Shown piece after piece: positions 32,621 through 41,706 of a stretch of DNA of 64,000 nt. Position 1 is the stretch's first letter. Every line of letters starts with the position of its first letter. The DNA is from Roseiarcus sp963742305 (GTDB lineage Bacteria > Pseudomonadota > Alphaproteobacteria > Rhizobiales > Beijerinckiaceae): positions 62,001 to 126,000 of the forward strand of contig CAVULN010000042.1 in NCBI GenBank assembly GCA_963742305.1, in the 5' to 3' direction. The position numbers and the translations under genes are program-made. The notes under the pieces are model-generated. The model did no database searches. It was not told the origin of the DNA and was given only the letters and a program-made list of their open reading frames with translations.

Positions 32621-34048
32621 ATGTCGCTCGTCATCGAAGGCGGAACGGTCGTAGCCGCAGACCGCACCTACAAGGCAGACATCCTCATCGAGGGCGAGAC
32701 CATCAAGGCGATTGGCGAGGGTCTGCGCGGCGACAGCACGCTCGACGCCAAGGACTGCTTCGTCATGCCTGGCGGCGTCGACCCGCACACCCATCTCGAC
32801 ATGCCCTTCATGGGGACCAATTCGGCCGACAATTACGAAAGCGGGGGCAAGGCGGCGCTCAGCGGAGGGACCACAATGGTCCTCGACTTCTGCATCCCCA
32901 ACCGCAACCAGCCGCTGATGGAGGCCTTCGCCGACTGGCAGAAGCGCTCGAAGGACGCGGTCTCCGACTATTCCTACCACATGTGCATCACCTACTGGGA
33001 CAATTCTGTCCGCGAGGACATGGCCAAGGTGGTCAAGGCCGGCGTCACCACGTTCAAGCACTTCATGGCCTACAAGGGCGCGCTGATGGTCGACGACGAA
33101 CAGATGTTCGCTTCGTTCTCGCGCTGCGCCGAACTCGGCGCGATGCCGCTCGTCCATGCCGAGAACGGCGAGGTCGTCGCGGCGCTCCAGAAGCATTACC
33201 TCGCCAAAGGCGTGACCGGACCGGAAGGCCACGCGCTGTCGCGCCCCCCCGACGTCGAGGGCGAAGCCGCCAATCGCGCGATCATGCTCGCCGATCAGGC
33301 GGGCGTGCCCCTCTACGTCGTCCACACCTCCTGCATCCAGTCGCACGAGGCGATCCAGCGCGCGCGCGCGCTGGGCAAGCGTGTTTATGGCGAGCCCTTG
33401 ATCCAGCATCTCGTGCTCGACGAGAGCGAGTACTACAACAAGGACTGGAAGCACGCGGCGCGGCGGGTCATGTCGCCGCCGTTCCGCGACAAGCTTCATC
33501 AGGACGACCTGTGGAACGGCCTGCGCGCGGGCTCGCTCCAGGTGGTGGCGACCGATCATTGCGCCTTCACCACCAAGCAAAAAGAGGCCGGGCTTGGCGA
33601 CTTCACCAAAATCCCGAACGGCACCGGCGGTCTCGAGGACCGCATGCCGGTGCTCTGGACTTATGGCGTCGACACGGGCCGCCTCACCCCGAATGAGTTT
33701 GTCGCCGTCACCTCGACCAATATCGCACGCATCCTCAACCTCTATCCGCGCAAGGGGGCGATCCTGCCGGGTTCCGACGCCGACATCACGGTCTGGGATC
33801 CGAAGGCCAGCAAGACCATCTCGGCCAGGTCCCAGGTTTCGGTGATCGACTACAACGTGTTCGAGGGGACCAAGGTGACGGGCCTGCCGCGCTATACGCT
33901 CTCGCGCGGCGAAGTCGTGTTCCGAGACGGCGTGGTGCAGGCCGAGCTGGGGCGCGGCCGCTTCATCAGGCGCGAGCCGTTCGCCCCGGACGCACGGGCG
34001 CTCAAGCGCTATAGGGAGTTCAGCGCGGTCGCGGGCGTCGCCCGCTGA
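32621..34048 (+). CDS. Dihydropyrimidinase
   Basis: A 475-residue amidohydrolase of the dihydropyrimidinase/hydantoinase group. Metal ligands are visible in GGVDPHTHLDMPFMG, the carbamylated Lys in TFKHFMAYKGAL, the His residues in MPLVHAENGE and YVVHTSCIQS, and Asp in VVATDHCAF. It opens the ring of dihydrouracil or dihydrothymine. Start at 32621 with an upstream GGAGAG. It is directly downstream of the amidohydrolase and upstream of an ABC importer, all on one strand, so one catabolic operon. The dihydropyrimidine dehydrogenase needed for the first step is not in the window. Confidence 0.96.
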   Translation: MSLVIEGGTVVAADRTYKADILIEGETIKAIGEGLRGDSTLDAKDCFVMPGGVDPHTHLDMPFMGTNSADNYESGGKAALSGGTTMVLDFCIPNRNQPLMEAFADWQKRSKDAVSDYSYHMCITYWDNSVREDMAKVVKAGVTTFKHFMAYKGALMVDDEQMFASFSRCAELGAMPLVHAENGEVVAALQKHYLAKGVTGPEGHALSRPPDVEGEAANRAIMLADQAGVPLYVVHTSCIQSHEAIQRARALGKRVYGEPLIQHLVLDESEYYNKDWKHAARRVMSPPFRDKLHQDDLWNGLRAGSLQVVATDHCAFTTKQKEAGLGDFTKIPNGTGGLEDRMPVLWTYGVDTGRLTPNEFVAVTSTNIARILNLYPRKGAILPGSDADITVWDPKASKTISARSQVSVIDYNVFEGTKVTGLPRYTLSRGEVVFRDGVVQAELGRGRFIRREPFAPDARALKRYREFSAVAGVAR

Positions 34049-34058
34049 GGGAACGGCG

Positions 34059-34895
34059 ATGGACGTGAGCGCGGCTCCCAGGCTCAAGCCGGATGGCGGC
34101 GGCAAGGCGCCGGCCCCGGAGCCGACCATTGAGATCAGCGGGCTCTCGCTCAGCTTCGACACCGCCGACGGCCCCGTTCACGCGCTCAGCAACGTCGATC
34201 TCAGGATCGCGCGTGGCGAGTTTGTCTCCTTCATCGGACCGTCCGGCTGCGGCAAGACCACGCTCCTGCGCGCGATCGCCGATCTCGAGACGCCGACCAG
34301 CGGGTCAATCCGCGTCAACGCGCTAAGCCCGAGCGAAGCGCGCGCCAAACGGGCCTATGGCTACGTGTTTCAGGCGCCCGCGCTCTATCCGTGGCGCACG
34401 GTCGCGCGCAATATCGCGCTGCCGCTCGAGATCATGGGCTTCTCCAGGGCCGAGCGCGACGCTCGGGTCGAAAAGGGCCTTGAACTCGTCAACCTCGCCG
34501 GCTTCGGCGGGAAATATCCGTGGCAATTGTCGGGGGGCATGCAGCAGCGCGCGTCGATCGCCCGGGCTCTGTCGTTCGACCCCGATCTTCTCCTGATGGA
34601 CGAGCCGTTCGGCGCGCTCGACGAGATCGTGCGCGACATGCTCAACCAGCAATTGCTGCGCCTGTGGGACGTGACCGGCAAGACGGTGCTGTTTGTCACC
34701 CATTCCATTCCGGAAGCGGTGTTCCTGTCGACCCGCATCGTCGTCATGTCGCCAAGGCCTGGCCGCGTCTGCGACGTCATCGAGTGCAATTTCCCACGCG
34801 ACCGGCAGCTCGACATTCGCGAGACGCCGGAGTTTCTGACGATCGCCAACCGGGTCAGGCAGGGCTTGCGCGAGGGTCACTCCTATGACGGGTAG
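34059..34895 (+). CDS. ABC transporter ATP-binding protein (NitT/TauT type)
   Basis: A 278-residue ATPase. Walker A GPSGCGKTTLL, Q-loop in FQAPALYPWRTV, signature LSGGMQQRASIARAL, Walker B LLLMDEPFGALDE and H-loop FVTHSIPEAV are all intact. The N-terminus has an extra 30 or so residues rich in Pro and Ala. It starts 10 bases after the dihydropyrimidinase stop and precedes two permeases and a binding protein of the same class, so it powers the associated importer, likely for a pyrimidine. Confidence 0.95.
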   Translation: MDVSAAPRLKPDGGGKAPAPEPTIEISGLSLSFDTADGPVHALSNVDLRIARGEFVSFIGPSGCGKTTLLRAIADLETPTSGSIRVNALSPSEARAKRAYGYVFQAPALYPWRTVARNIALPLEIMGFSRAERDARVEKGLELVNLAGFGGKYPWQLSGGMQQRASIARALSFDPDLLLMDEPFGALDEIVRDMLNQQLLRLWDVTGKTVLFVTHSIPEAVFLSTRIVVMSPRPGRVCDVIECNFPRDRQLDIRETPEFLTIANRVRQGLREGHSYDG

Positions 34896-34922
34896 GCGCG
34901 GCTCTCGCGCCCGGGCAAGGCG

Positions 34923-35789
34923 ATGAAATCCGCGCTTCCCATCGCTTCCGTGGTCGTGTCGATCCTCGCGATCTGGTACGTCGCGGCGGCGCTCATGAAC
35001 GCCGATCTTCAGCGCGATCTTTTCGCCAACGCCGGCCGCACGGACTATTCGACGCAAGATCTCATCCGGGGCTCGCTCAACATGGAGCGGCCCAAGCTGC
35101 CCGCGCCCCATCAGGTCGCCGCCGAACTCTACAAGCTCGTCTTCGAGACCCCGCCGACCTCCAAGCGCAGCCTTGTCTATCACGGGGCGATCACGCTCGA
35201 GGAAACGCTGATCGGCTGGATCATCGGCTCGGCCCTCGGCGTCGCCCTCGCCGTTCTCATCGTCTCCATGCGCTGGCTCGACCGCTCGATGATGCCGTGG
35301 ATCGTGGCGTCGCAGACGGTGCCGATCATTGCGTTGGCGCCGATGATCGTCGTCATCCTCAACCAGTTCAACATCACCGGAATCGCGCCCAAGGCGGTGA
35401 TCGCCGCGTATCTCTCGTTCTTTCCGGTGACCGTCGGGATGGTCAAGGGTTTCCGCTCGCCCGAGCCTCTGCAACTCGACCTCATGCGCACCTATTCGGC
35501 GACGCGGGCGCAGACTTTCCTCAAACTGAGAGCGCCGGCCAGCGCGCCCTTCTTCTTCGCCAGCATGAAGGTCGCGGTGGCCGCGGCTCTGGTCGGCGCG
35601 GTGGTCGCCGAAGTGACCAAGAGCGAGGACGGGGGCCTCGGCGCGCGGCTGCTCGCCGGCTCCTATTATGGCCAGACGGTGCAGATCTGGGCGGCTCTCT
35701 TCACCGCCGCCGTGCTGTCGGCCGCGCTCGTCGGCCTGGTCGGAATCGCCGGGCGGATCACCCAGCGGCGAATGGCGTTCACGTCGTGA
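34923..35789 (+). CDS. ABC transporter permease (NitT/TauT type), first
   Basis: A 288-residue inner-membrane protein with an N-terminal helix (IASVVVSILAIWYVAAALMN), a long periplasmic insertion (residues about 30-80), then the permease core: WIIGSALGVALAVLIVSMRW, TVPIIALAPMIVVILNQF and LMRTYSATRAQTFLKLRAPA, the last being the EAA-type loop that meets the ATPase. The insertion makes it unlike the second permease. Its stop overlaps the next gene's GTG start. Confidence 0.92.
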   Translation: MKSALPIASVVVSILAIWYVAAALMNADLQRDLFANAGRTDYSTQDLIRGSLNMERPKLPAPHQVAAELYKLVFETPPTSKRSLVYHGAITLEETLIGWIIGSALGVALAVLIVSMRWLDRSMMPWIVASQTVPIIALAPMIVVILNQFNITGIAPKAVIAAYLSFFPVTVGMVKGFRSPEPLQLDLMRTYSATRAQTFLKLRAPASAPFFFASMKVAVAAALVGAVVAEVTKSEDGGLGARLLAGSYYGQTVQIWAALFTAAVLSAALVGLVGIAGRITQRRMAFTS

Positions 35790-36562
35790 CGTCTTCGCGC
35801 CTCGGCGATCTTCTGCCGCCGGTCGTCTTCGGCCTTGCGGTGCTCGCTCTCTGGGAAGCCGGGGTCCGGCTTCTCCATGTGCCGGCAATCATCCTGCCTC
35901 CGCCCTCGGCGATCGCGATGCGGCTCGCCACGTCGGTTCCCACTCTCGCCGCCGATTTCAACCAGACGATCCGGGGCGTGATCGCGGGCTACCTCATCGG
36001 CTCGCTCGCCGGGTTCGTGGTCGCGGTCCTGATCGACCGCTCGCAATTCCTGCAACGCGGCCTCCTGCCGATCGGCAACCTGGTGTCCGCGCTGCCGATC
36101 GTCGGCATCGCGCCGATCATGGTGATGTGGTTCGGCTTCGACTGGCAGTCGAAGGCGGCGGTGGTCGTGGTGATGACCTTCTTCCCGATGCTGGTGAACG
36201 CGGTCGCCGGGCTGTCGAGCGCCGGCGCGATGGAGCGGGATCTGATGAAGACCTACGGCGCCGACTACTGGCAGACCCTCGTCGCCCTGCGCCTGCCGGT
36301 CGCCATGCCGTTCATCTTCAACGCTCTCAAGATCAACACTACGCTCGCGATGATCGGCGCGATCGTGGCCGAGTTCTTCGGCACGCCGATCGTCGGCATG
36401 GGCTTCCGCATCTCGGCCGAGGTCGGCCGTCTCCAGATCGACATGGTGTGGGCGACGATCGTCGTCGCCGCGGTCACCGGTTCGCTCTTCTATGCGCTGG
36501 TCGCAGGGGTCGAGCGGCGGGTGACGTTCTGGCACCCCTCCTATCGCGCGAAGGAGGCTTGA
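35786..36562 (+). CDS. ABC transporter permease (NitT/TauT type), second
   Basis: A 258-residue permease starting with GTG at 35786 (TSSRLGDLLPPVVFGLAVLA); GTGA overlaps the previous TGA, so translation is coupled. Core motifs are DFNQTIRGVIAGYLIGSLAG, SALPIVGIAPIMVMWFGF, and the EAA-type loop LMKTYGADYWQTLVALRLPV. Together with the previous gene it forms a heterodimeric channel. No frame disturbance. Confidence 0.93.
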   Translation: MTSSRLGDLLPPVVFGLAVLALWEAGVRLLHVPAIILPPPSAIAMRLATSVPTLAADFNQTIRGVIAGYLIGSLAGFVVAVLIDRSQFLQRGLLPIGNLVSALPIVGIAPIMVMWFGFDWQSKAAVVVVMTFFPMLVNAVAGLSSAGAMERDLMKTYGADYWQTLVALRLPVAMPFIFNALKINTTLAMIGAIVAEFFGTPIVGMGFRISAEVGRLQIDMVWATIVVAAVTGSLFYALVAGVERRVTFWHPSYRAKEA

Positions 36563-36636
36563 TTTCAACGTTCGTCTCGTGGTCTTTTCAGCGCAAGCGG
36601 CATGGGAGGCCGCTGCACAACCGGAGGGTGATAAGA

Positions 36637-37635
36637 ATGAAACCATATCTGACGGCCGCCGCCGCGATGGCGGTCATGCTGGCCGCGGGCGCGGCGCATG
36701 CGGCCGACAAGGTTACGCTGCAGCTCAAATGGGTCGCTGACGCCCAGTTCGCCGGCTATTACGTCGCCAAGGACAAGGGCTTCTACAAGGACGAGAATCT
36801 CGACGTGACGATCAAGCCCGGCGGGCCGGACATCGCGCCCGAGCAGGTGCTGGTCGGCGGCGGCGCGGACGTGGTGGTCGACTGGATGCCGGCGGCGCTG
36901 GCGGCGCGCGAAAAGGGCGCGGAGATGGTCAACATCGCGCAACCGTTCAAGCGCTCAGGACTCGAGCTCACCTGCCGCGCCGACACCGGCATCAAGACGC
37001 CCCAGGATCTCAAGGGCCATACCCTCGGGGTGTGGTTCTCCGGCAACGAATATCCGTTCCTCAACTGGATGGCCAAGCTCGGCTTCAAGACCGACGGGTC
37101 GCCAGGCGGCGTCAAGGTGATCAAGCAGAACTTCAACGTCGACCCGCTGATCCAGAAGCAGGCCGACTGCATCTCGACCATGACTTATAACGAATACTGG
37201 CAGGTCATCGACGCCGGCTACAAGCCGAGCCAGCTCGTGGTGTTCAACTACACCGACGAGGGGGTCTCGACCCTCGAGGACGGCCTCTATGTGATGCAGG
37301 ACAAGCTCAAGGATCCGGCCTTCGTCGACAAGATGGCCCGCTTCGTCAAGGCGTCGATGAAAGGCTGGGACTATTCCCGCGCCCATCCCGAGGAAGCGGT
37401 CAAGATCGTGCTCGACAACGATTCGACCGGCGCCCAGACCGAGCATCATCAGACGCAGATGATGGCCGAGATCAACAAGCTCACCGAAGGCTCCGACGGC
37501 CGTCTCGACCCCGCCGCCTATCAGCAGACCGTCAAGGCGCTGCTCAGCACCGGCGGTTCCGACCCGGTGATTTCGAAGGAGCCGGTCGGCGCCTACACGA
37601 CCGTCGTCACCGACAAGGCGTTCGGCAAGAAATAG
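36637..37635 (+). CDS. ABC transporter substrate-binding protein, NMT1/THI5-like
   Basis: A 332-residue periplasmic protein. Signal peptide MKPYLTAAAAMAVMLAAGA ... HA, then ADKVTLQLKWVADAQFAGYY and the VAKDKGFYKDENLDVTIKPG segment typical of THI5/NMT1-like proteins, which bind pyrimidine-type ligands such as the thiamine precursor. In this operon a pyrimidine base or dihydropyrimidine is the likely ligand (inference). A strong GGAGGG site precedes the ATG at 36637. It is the last gene of the operon; a 9-base inverted repeat follows. Confidence 0.93.
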   Translation: MKPYLTAAAAMAVMLAAGAAHAADKVTLQLKWVADAQFAGYYVAKDKGFYKDENLDVTIKPGGPDIAPEQVLVGGGADVVVDWMPAALAAREKGAEMVNIAQPFKRSGLELTCRADTGIKTPQDLKGHTLGVWFSGNEYPFLNWMAKLGFKTDGSPGGVKVIKQNFNVDPLIQKQADCISTMTYNEYWQVIDAGYKPSQLVVFNYTDEGVSTLEDGLYVMQDKLKDPAFVDKMARFVKASMKGWDYSRAHPEEAVKIVLDNDSTGAQTEHHQTQMMAEINKLTEGSDGRLDPAAYQQTVKALLSTGGSDPVISKEPVGAYTTVVTDKAFGKK

Positions 37636-37650
37636 ACGAAGGCCGAAGAA

Positions 37651-37700
37651 GTCCCCCTCTGCCCTCATCCCGAGCTTGTCGAGGGACGGGCGAGGGGGAC
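37651..37700. repeat. REP-like palindromic element
   Basis: GTCCCCCTC (37651-37659) and GAGGGGGAC (37692-37700) are perfect inverted arms; between them CCCGAGCTTGTCGAGGG forms an inner imperfect palindrome. The inner core resembles short palindromic repeats scattered between genes in many alphaproteobacterial genomes. It lies between operon end and next gene and could also end transcription, but no T tract follows. Confidence 0.5.
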
Positions 37701-37847
37701 CTACGCGACGTCGCCGCAAAGCCACGACCGCCAGTACAAGATCCGACCGATTTCCGAGGTGTGATCCTCGTCACTGCCCGCCAGCACGCCGTTCGCTAGA
37801 TCGCACAGGCAGCGCTCATGGGCGCGCCAATGCGAGGAGGATCGGGC

Positions 37848-38201
37848 ATGGCCGAGGGCAAAAAGCCACAGCTTGCGGACCTGCAAAAGCAGGTGGCGGC
37901 AAAGCTTGATCGCGTCAGGGTCACCGAGTTCAGCGACGCTCCGAAATATCAGGCGCTCGCCAACGCCATCGACACGCTTGCGGTCGATTCCTATATTGGA
38001 AACGTCGCCTTCATCGGGCGAGATTCGAGCGGCGGTTACAGTGTGCAGTTCAACACCGGCAGCACCGGCTATTCGTCTTCCTGGCCGGAATGGGCGTTCG
38101 AGATGGCCAAGACGTCCTTGATAACCGGCAAGCGACTCTGGGTGATCGCAAACGGGGCGCCGTTCGGAACTGACCTCTTGAACGTGATGGTCCTCGCATA
38201 A
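37848..38201 (+). CDS. Conserved-type hypothetical protein
   Basis: A 117-residue protein without signal peptide or membrane helix (MAEGKKPQLADLQKQVAAKL). The start at 37848 is chosen because GAGGAGG lies just upstream; an upstream ATG at 37818 would add ten residues. The middle has GNVAFIGRDSSGGYSVQFN and the end TGKRLWVIANGAPFGTDLL. I do not recognise the family. It sits alone between the pyrimidine operon and the AidB-like gene. Confidence 0.65.
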   Translation: MAEGKKPQLADLQKQVAAKLDRVRVTEFSDAPKYQALANAIDTLAVDSYIGNVAFIGRDSSGGYSVQFNTGSTGYSSSWPEWAFEMAKTSLITGKRLWVIANGAPFGTDLLNVMVLA

Positions 38202-38216
38202 GAGGTCGCTCCCTAT

Positions 38217-39902
38217 TCATCGCGGCGCCGCCCTCTTCACGATCGCCTTCGTGTCAACCCCGGTCAGAGCGCCATATTGATGCGCCCCGCGCGTTTCGAT
38301 CCGCGAGCGGCAGAAAGCTCCGGCGACCGGCGAGCCGGCGCGATAGAGGGCGGCCGCCTGCAAGCCAACCGCGAGCCGATCGCAGAGATCGCGCGCATGC
38401 GCCTCGAAATCGGCAAAGTCGCGCAGGTCGTCCTTGAGCGCGGCGACATGGGCGTCGAAGGCGGCGCTTTCGCCTTTCACCGCCGAGGCTTCGGCGAAAT
38501 AGGCTTCGAGGGTATGCGGCGAACGCTGGATGGCGCGGGCGATGTCGAGGCACTGCACGTTGCCGCTCCCCTCCCAGATCGCGTTGACCGGCGCCTCGCG
38601 ATAGAGGCGCGGCATCGGGCTGTCCTCCATCACCCCCGAGCCGCCGAGGCACTCCATCGCCTCATAGGCGTGGCCCGGCGTCCGCTTGCAGATCCAGTAC
38701 TTGCCGAGCGCGGAGCCGAGGCGCGCGAGCGCGTCCTCGTGCGGATCGGCGCGATGGTCGAGCGCGCGGGCGATCCGCATGGTAAGCGTCAGCGCCGCCT
38801 CCGCTTCGATCGCAAGGTCGGCGAGCACGGCGGTCATGATCGGCTGGTCGATGAGGAACGCGCCGAAGGCCTTCCGCTGCCGGCAATGGTCGATCGCCTG
38901 CGAAACCGCCATCCGCATGCCCGCCGACGAGCCGATCATGCAGTCGAAACGGGTCATGGCGACCATCTCGATGATCGTCGCGACCCCCCTGCCCTCCGCA
39001 CCCACCATCCAGCCGAGCGCGCCGCGCAGCTCCGTCTCGCTCGAGGCGTTCGAGACGTTGCCCATCTTGCGCTTCAAGCGAATGATCTGCAGCGGGTTCT
39101 TGGTTCCATCCGGACGCCAGCGCGGCACGAGGAAGCACGAGAGCCCGCCCGGCGCCTGAGCGAGCACGAGGAACGCGTCGCACATCGGCGCGGAGACGAA
39201 GAACTTGTGGCCGACCAGTTCGTATGCGCGTCCCGGCCCCTCGGACCCGACCGGAATCGCCCGCGTCGTGTTGGCGCGCACGTCCGAGCCGCCCTGCTTC
39301 TCGGTCATCGCCATGCCGATCGTCAGGCCCTGCTTCTGCTCTGCTGGAACATTGCGCGGATCGTAGACGCGCGCGTGGATCTTCGGCAGCCATGTCGCCG
39401 CGAGTTCGGGTTGCAGCTTGAGGCAGGGGGTGGCGGCGAAGGTCATGGTGATCGGGCAGCCGTGTCCGGCCTCGACCTCGGTCGTCATGTACGAGCGCGC
39501 GGCCCGCGCCACATGCGCGCCCTCGCCCGGATCGGTCCAGGGCGACGAGTGAAGCCCCTCCTCGATCGAGGCCTTCATCAGCGCATGATAGGCGGGATGA
39601 AAGCGGATGAGATCGACCCTTCGCCCGTAGCGGTCGTGGGTGTCGAGTTCGGGCGGATTCCGGTTCGCAAGCGCGCCAAGCTCCAGGAACTCGGCCGAAC
39701 CGGCGCGCGCGCCGAACTTCTCGAGCCCCTCGCCCGCCCAGCCCGCGCCCTCGCGCTTGACCGCCTCCATCAGCGCAGCATCGGACGCGAACAGGTTATA
39801 GCCGGCGAGTTCCACCGGCTGGTTGACGACCTCATGCGTGACGGCGCCGTAAGGGTCGAGGGGGGCGCGGAAGTTGTCCTGTCGGTCGGCAAGGGCGCTC
39901 AT
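38217..39902 (-). CDS. AidB-like acyl-CoA dehydrogenase
   Basis: A 561-residue flavoprotein of the AidB/DUF1974-like branch. Start ATG 39902 (MSALADRQDNFRAPLDPYGA). Signatures: TEKQGGSDVRANTTRAIP in the FAD/substrate loop, LVGHKFFVSAPMCDAFLVL, RLKRKMGNVSNASSETELRG, and the C-terminal EAMECLGGSGVMEDSPMPRL with YREAPVNAIWEGSGNVQCLD (Glu in WEG). AidB of E. coli is induced in the alkylation response and binds DNA; other homologues are ordinary acyl-CoA dehydrogenases, so the role is open. It is divergent from the cyclase gene, with 86 bases between. Confidence 0.92.
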   Translation of the reverse strand: MSALADRQDNFRAPLDPYGAVTHEVVNQPVELAGYNLFASDAALMEAVKREGAGWAGEGLEKFGARAGSAEFLELGALANRNPPELDTHDRYGRRVDLIRFHPAYHALMKASIEEGLHSSPWTDPGEGAHVARAARSYMTTEVEAGHGCPITMTFAATPCLKLQPELAATWLPKIHARVYDPRNVPAEQKQGLTIGMAMTEKQGGSDVRANTTRAIPVGSEGPGRAYELVGHKFFVSAPMCDAFLVLAQAPGGLSCFLVPRWRPDGTKNPLQIIRLKRKMGNVSNASSETELRGALGWMVGAEGRGVATIIEMVAMTRFDCMIGSSAGMRMAVSQAIDHCRQRKAFGAFLIDQPIMTAVLADLAIEAEAALTLTMRIARALDHRADPHEDALARLGSALGKYWICKRTPGHAYEAMECLGGSGVMEDSPMPRLYREAPVNAIWEGSGNVQCLDIARAIQRSPHTLEAYFAEASAVKGESAAFDAHVAALKDDLRDFADFEAHARDLCDRLAVGLQAAALYRAGSPVAGAFCRSRIETRGAHQYGALTGVDTKAIVKRAAPR

Positions 39903-39988
39903 GGCGTACAATCCCTTCTTGGCAAAACAGCGTACAATACTTCACTTCGGGCGGCGACGCCCGATGATAGCCCTGGAGTAGGAACCTC

Positions 39989-40810
39989 ATGCCGATTTAC
40001 ATGGACCGCCATGATTTGCGCGGCATGAAGGCGGACGATGTCGCCGAGGCGCATCGCCGGGACGTCGATATTCAGGACCGGCACGGCGTCAAATACATGG
40101 CCTATTGGTTCGACGAGACCAACGGCGCCGCCTTCTGCCTCGTCCATGCGCCCGACCCCGCGACCGCCGAGCGCGTCCATCGCGAGGCGCATGGCGAAGT
40201 CCCGAACGCCATCATTCCGGTGGATCTCGCCGCGGTTGAGGCGTTCCTCGGTCGCATTGGCGATCCGCGCGCGGCGCCGGGCGCGCCGGCGCCCGCCGTC
40301 GATTCCGGATTACGCGCCGTCATGTTCACCGACATCGTCGGTTCGACCGAGCTGACCGCCCGCCTCGGCGACGCCGCGGCGCTCGAACTGGTGCGTGCGC
40401 ATGACGCGCTGGTCCGGCGCGGGCTCGAGGCCTATGGCGGGCGGGAGATCAAGCGCACCGGCGACGGCATCATGGCCTCGTTCGACAACGTGGCGAACTC
40501 GGTGCGCGCCGCCGCCGACATTCAGCGGCGGTTCGCCGCCTACAACGCCGACGCCTCCGAGACCTTGAGCGTCCGGATCGGCATCGACGCGGGCGAACCG
40601 GTCGAGGACCACAACGACCTGTTCGGCTCGACGGTGCAGCTTGCGGCGCGGCTGTGCAGCGAGGCCGAAGCCAACGGCATCATCGTTTCCGGATTCGCGC
40701 GCGCGCTCTGCCAGGAGGAGGACGCGTCACGGTTCGTGGCGCTGGGCGAAAGGCGATTAAAGGGTTTCGCCGACAAGGCCCAGGTGTTCCGGTTCGAATG
40801 GCGGGACTAA
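39989..40810 (+). CDS. DUF4242 domain fused to class III adenylate cyclase domain
   Basis: A 273-residue two-domain protein. Residues 1-90 form a DUF4242/SCO4226-like ferredoxin-fold domain (MPIYMDRHDLRGMKADDVAE; YMAYWFDETNGAAFCLVHAP), a family with reported nickel binding in one member. Residues about 108-270 are a class III cyclase: metal Asp D115 in FTDIVGST, K155 and D159 in EIKRTGDGIMASF, and the later FGSTVQLAARLCSEAE, where Gln and Arg stand in the usual Asn/Arg region. It may make cAMP under control of a bound metal or ligand, though cyclase activity is unproven. No transmembrane segment. Confidence 0.88.
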   Translation: MPIYMDRHDLRGMKADDVAEAHRRDVDIQDRHGVKYMAYWFDETNGAAFCLVHAPDPATAERVHREAHGEVPNAIIPVDLAAVEAFLGRIGDPRAAPGAPAPAVDSGLRAVMFTDIVGSTELTARLGDAAALELVRAHDALVRRGLEAYGGREIKRTGDGIMASFDNVANSVRAAADIQRRFAAYNADASETLSVRIGIDAGEPVEDHNDLFGSTVQLAARLCSEAEANGIIVSGFARALCQEEDASRFVALGERRLKGFADKAQVFRFEWRD

Positions 40811-40845
40811 AGTCTGCAATTCGCCGCAGCCCTCAGCGACCGCCC

Positions 40846-41706
40846 ATGCCCCTCTTTGACCGCCGAACGACTCCCGCCCGCGCCGACCTCGCGGCCGAGC
40901 ATTTGCGCGGCCTCATCGATGCGCCGGCTTATGCGAAGGGCCGCGAGATGCGGATCATCGCCGCGAGCGCGCCGCTCAGACGCTCTCCGCAAGCCGACGC
41001 GCCGCTCGAGACCGAGGCGCTCCACGGCGAGAGCGTCGCCGTTTACGATGAGCGCGACGGCTGGGCGTGGGCGCAGCTCGAACGCGACCAGTACGTCGGC
41101 TACTTGCCGGCCGCGGCGCTCGGCGCGCCATCCGAGCCCACCCATCGGATCGCGGCTTTGCGCACGCACGCCTATCCGGGCCCCTCGATAAAATTGCCCC
41201 CGCGGATGGCGCTCTCGCTTGGGGTGCGGCTGACGATCGTGGGTGGCGAGGGGGATTTCGCGATCACGGCGGACGGTCTGCATTTCTGGTCGCGCCATCT
41301 CGCGGAATTGGGCGCGCGCGAGGCGGACTTCGTTTCCGTCGCCGAGCTTTTCCTTGAGACCCCCTATCTCTGGGGCGGCCGGACCTCGGAGGGGATCGAT
41401 TGCTCCGGCCTCGTCCAGACCGCGCTGACCGCGGCCGGCCGCGCCGCGCCACGCGACAGCGACATGATGGAGGCGGCCCTGGGCGAGCCTCTCGCCATCG
41501 ACGACCCTAAGGCGCCGCTCGCGCGCGGCGATCTCGTGTTCTGGAAGGGCCATGTCGGGATCATGCGTGATTCGCTGACGCTGCTGCACGCCAACGGCTG
41601 GCATATGAAGGTGGTGAGCGAGCCGCTCGCGGAAGCGCGAAAGCGCATCACGGCCAACGGCGGCGGCGAGGCGAGGAGCGTGAAGCGGATGGGCGCCGCG
41701 CCTTAA
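40846..41706 (+). CDS. NlpC/P60-family cell-wall peptidase
   Basis: A 286-residue protein. Residues about 35-175 hold one or two SH3-like domains (SAPLRRSPQADAPLETEALH; RDGWAWAQLERDQYVGYLP), then the C40 catalytic domain: Cys in EGIDCSGLVQTAL, His in WKGHVGIM and the third polar residue HANGWHM. These enzymes cut D-gamma-Glu to diamino acid bonds in peptidoglycan stems. No signal peptide is obvious, as in other alphaproteobacterial members of this layout, so the cell location is open. It follows the cyclase gene by 36 bases and overlaps the convergent ATPase gene by 4. Confidence 0.92.
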   Translation: MPLFDRRTTPARADLAAEHLRGLIDAPAYAKGREMRIIAASAPLRRSPQADAPLETEALHGESVAVYDERDGWAWAQLERDQYVGYLPAAALGAPSEPTHRIAALRTHAYPGPSIKLPPRMALSLGVRLTIVGGEGDFAITADGLHFWSRHLAELGAREADFVSVAELFLETPYLWGGRTSEGIDCSGLVQTALTAAGRAAPRDSDMMEAALGEPLAIDDPKAPLARGDLVFWKGHVGIMRDSLTLLHANGWHMKVVSEPLAEARKRITANGGGEARSVKRMGAAP

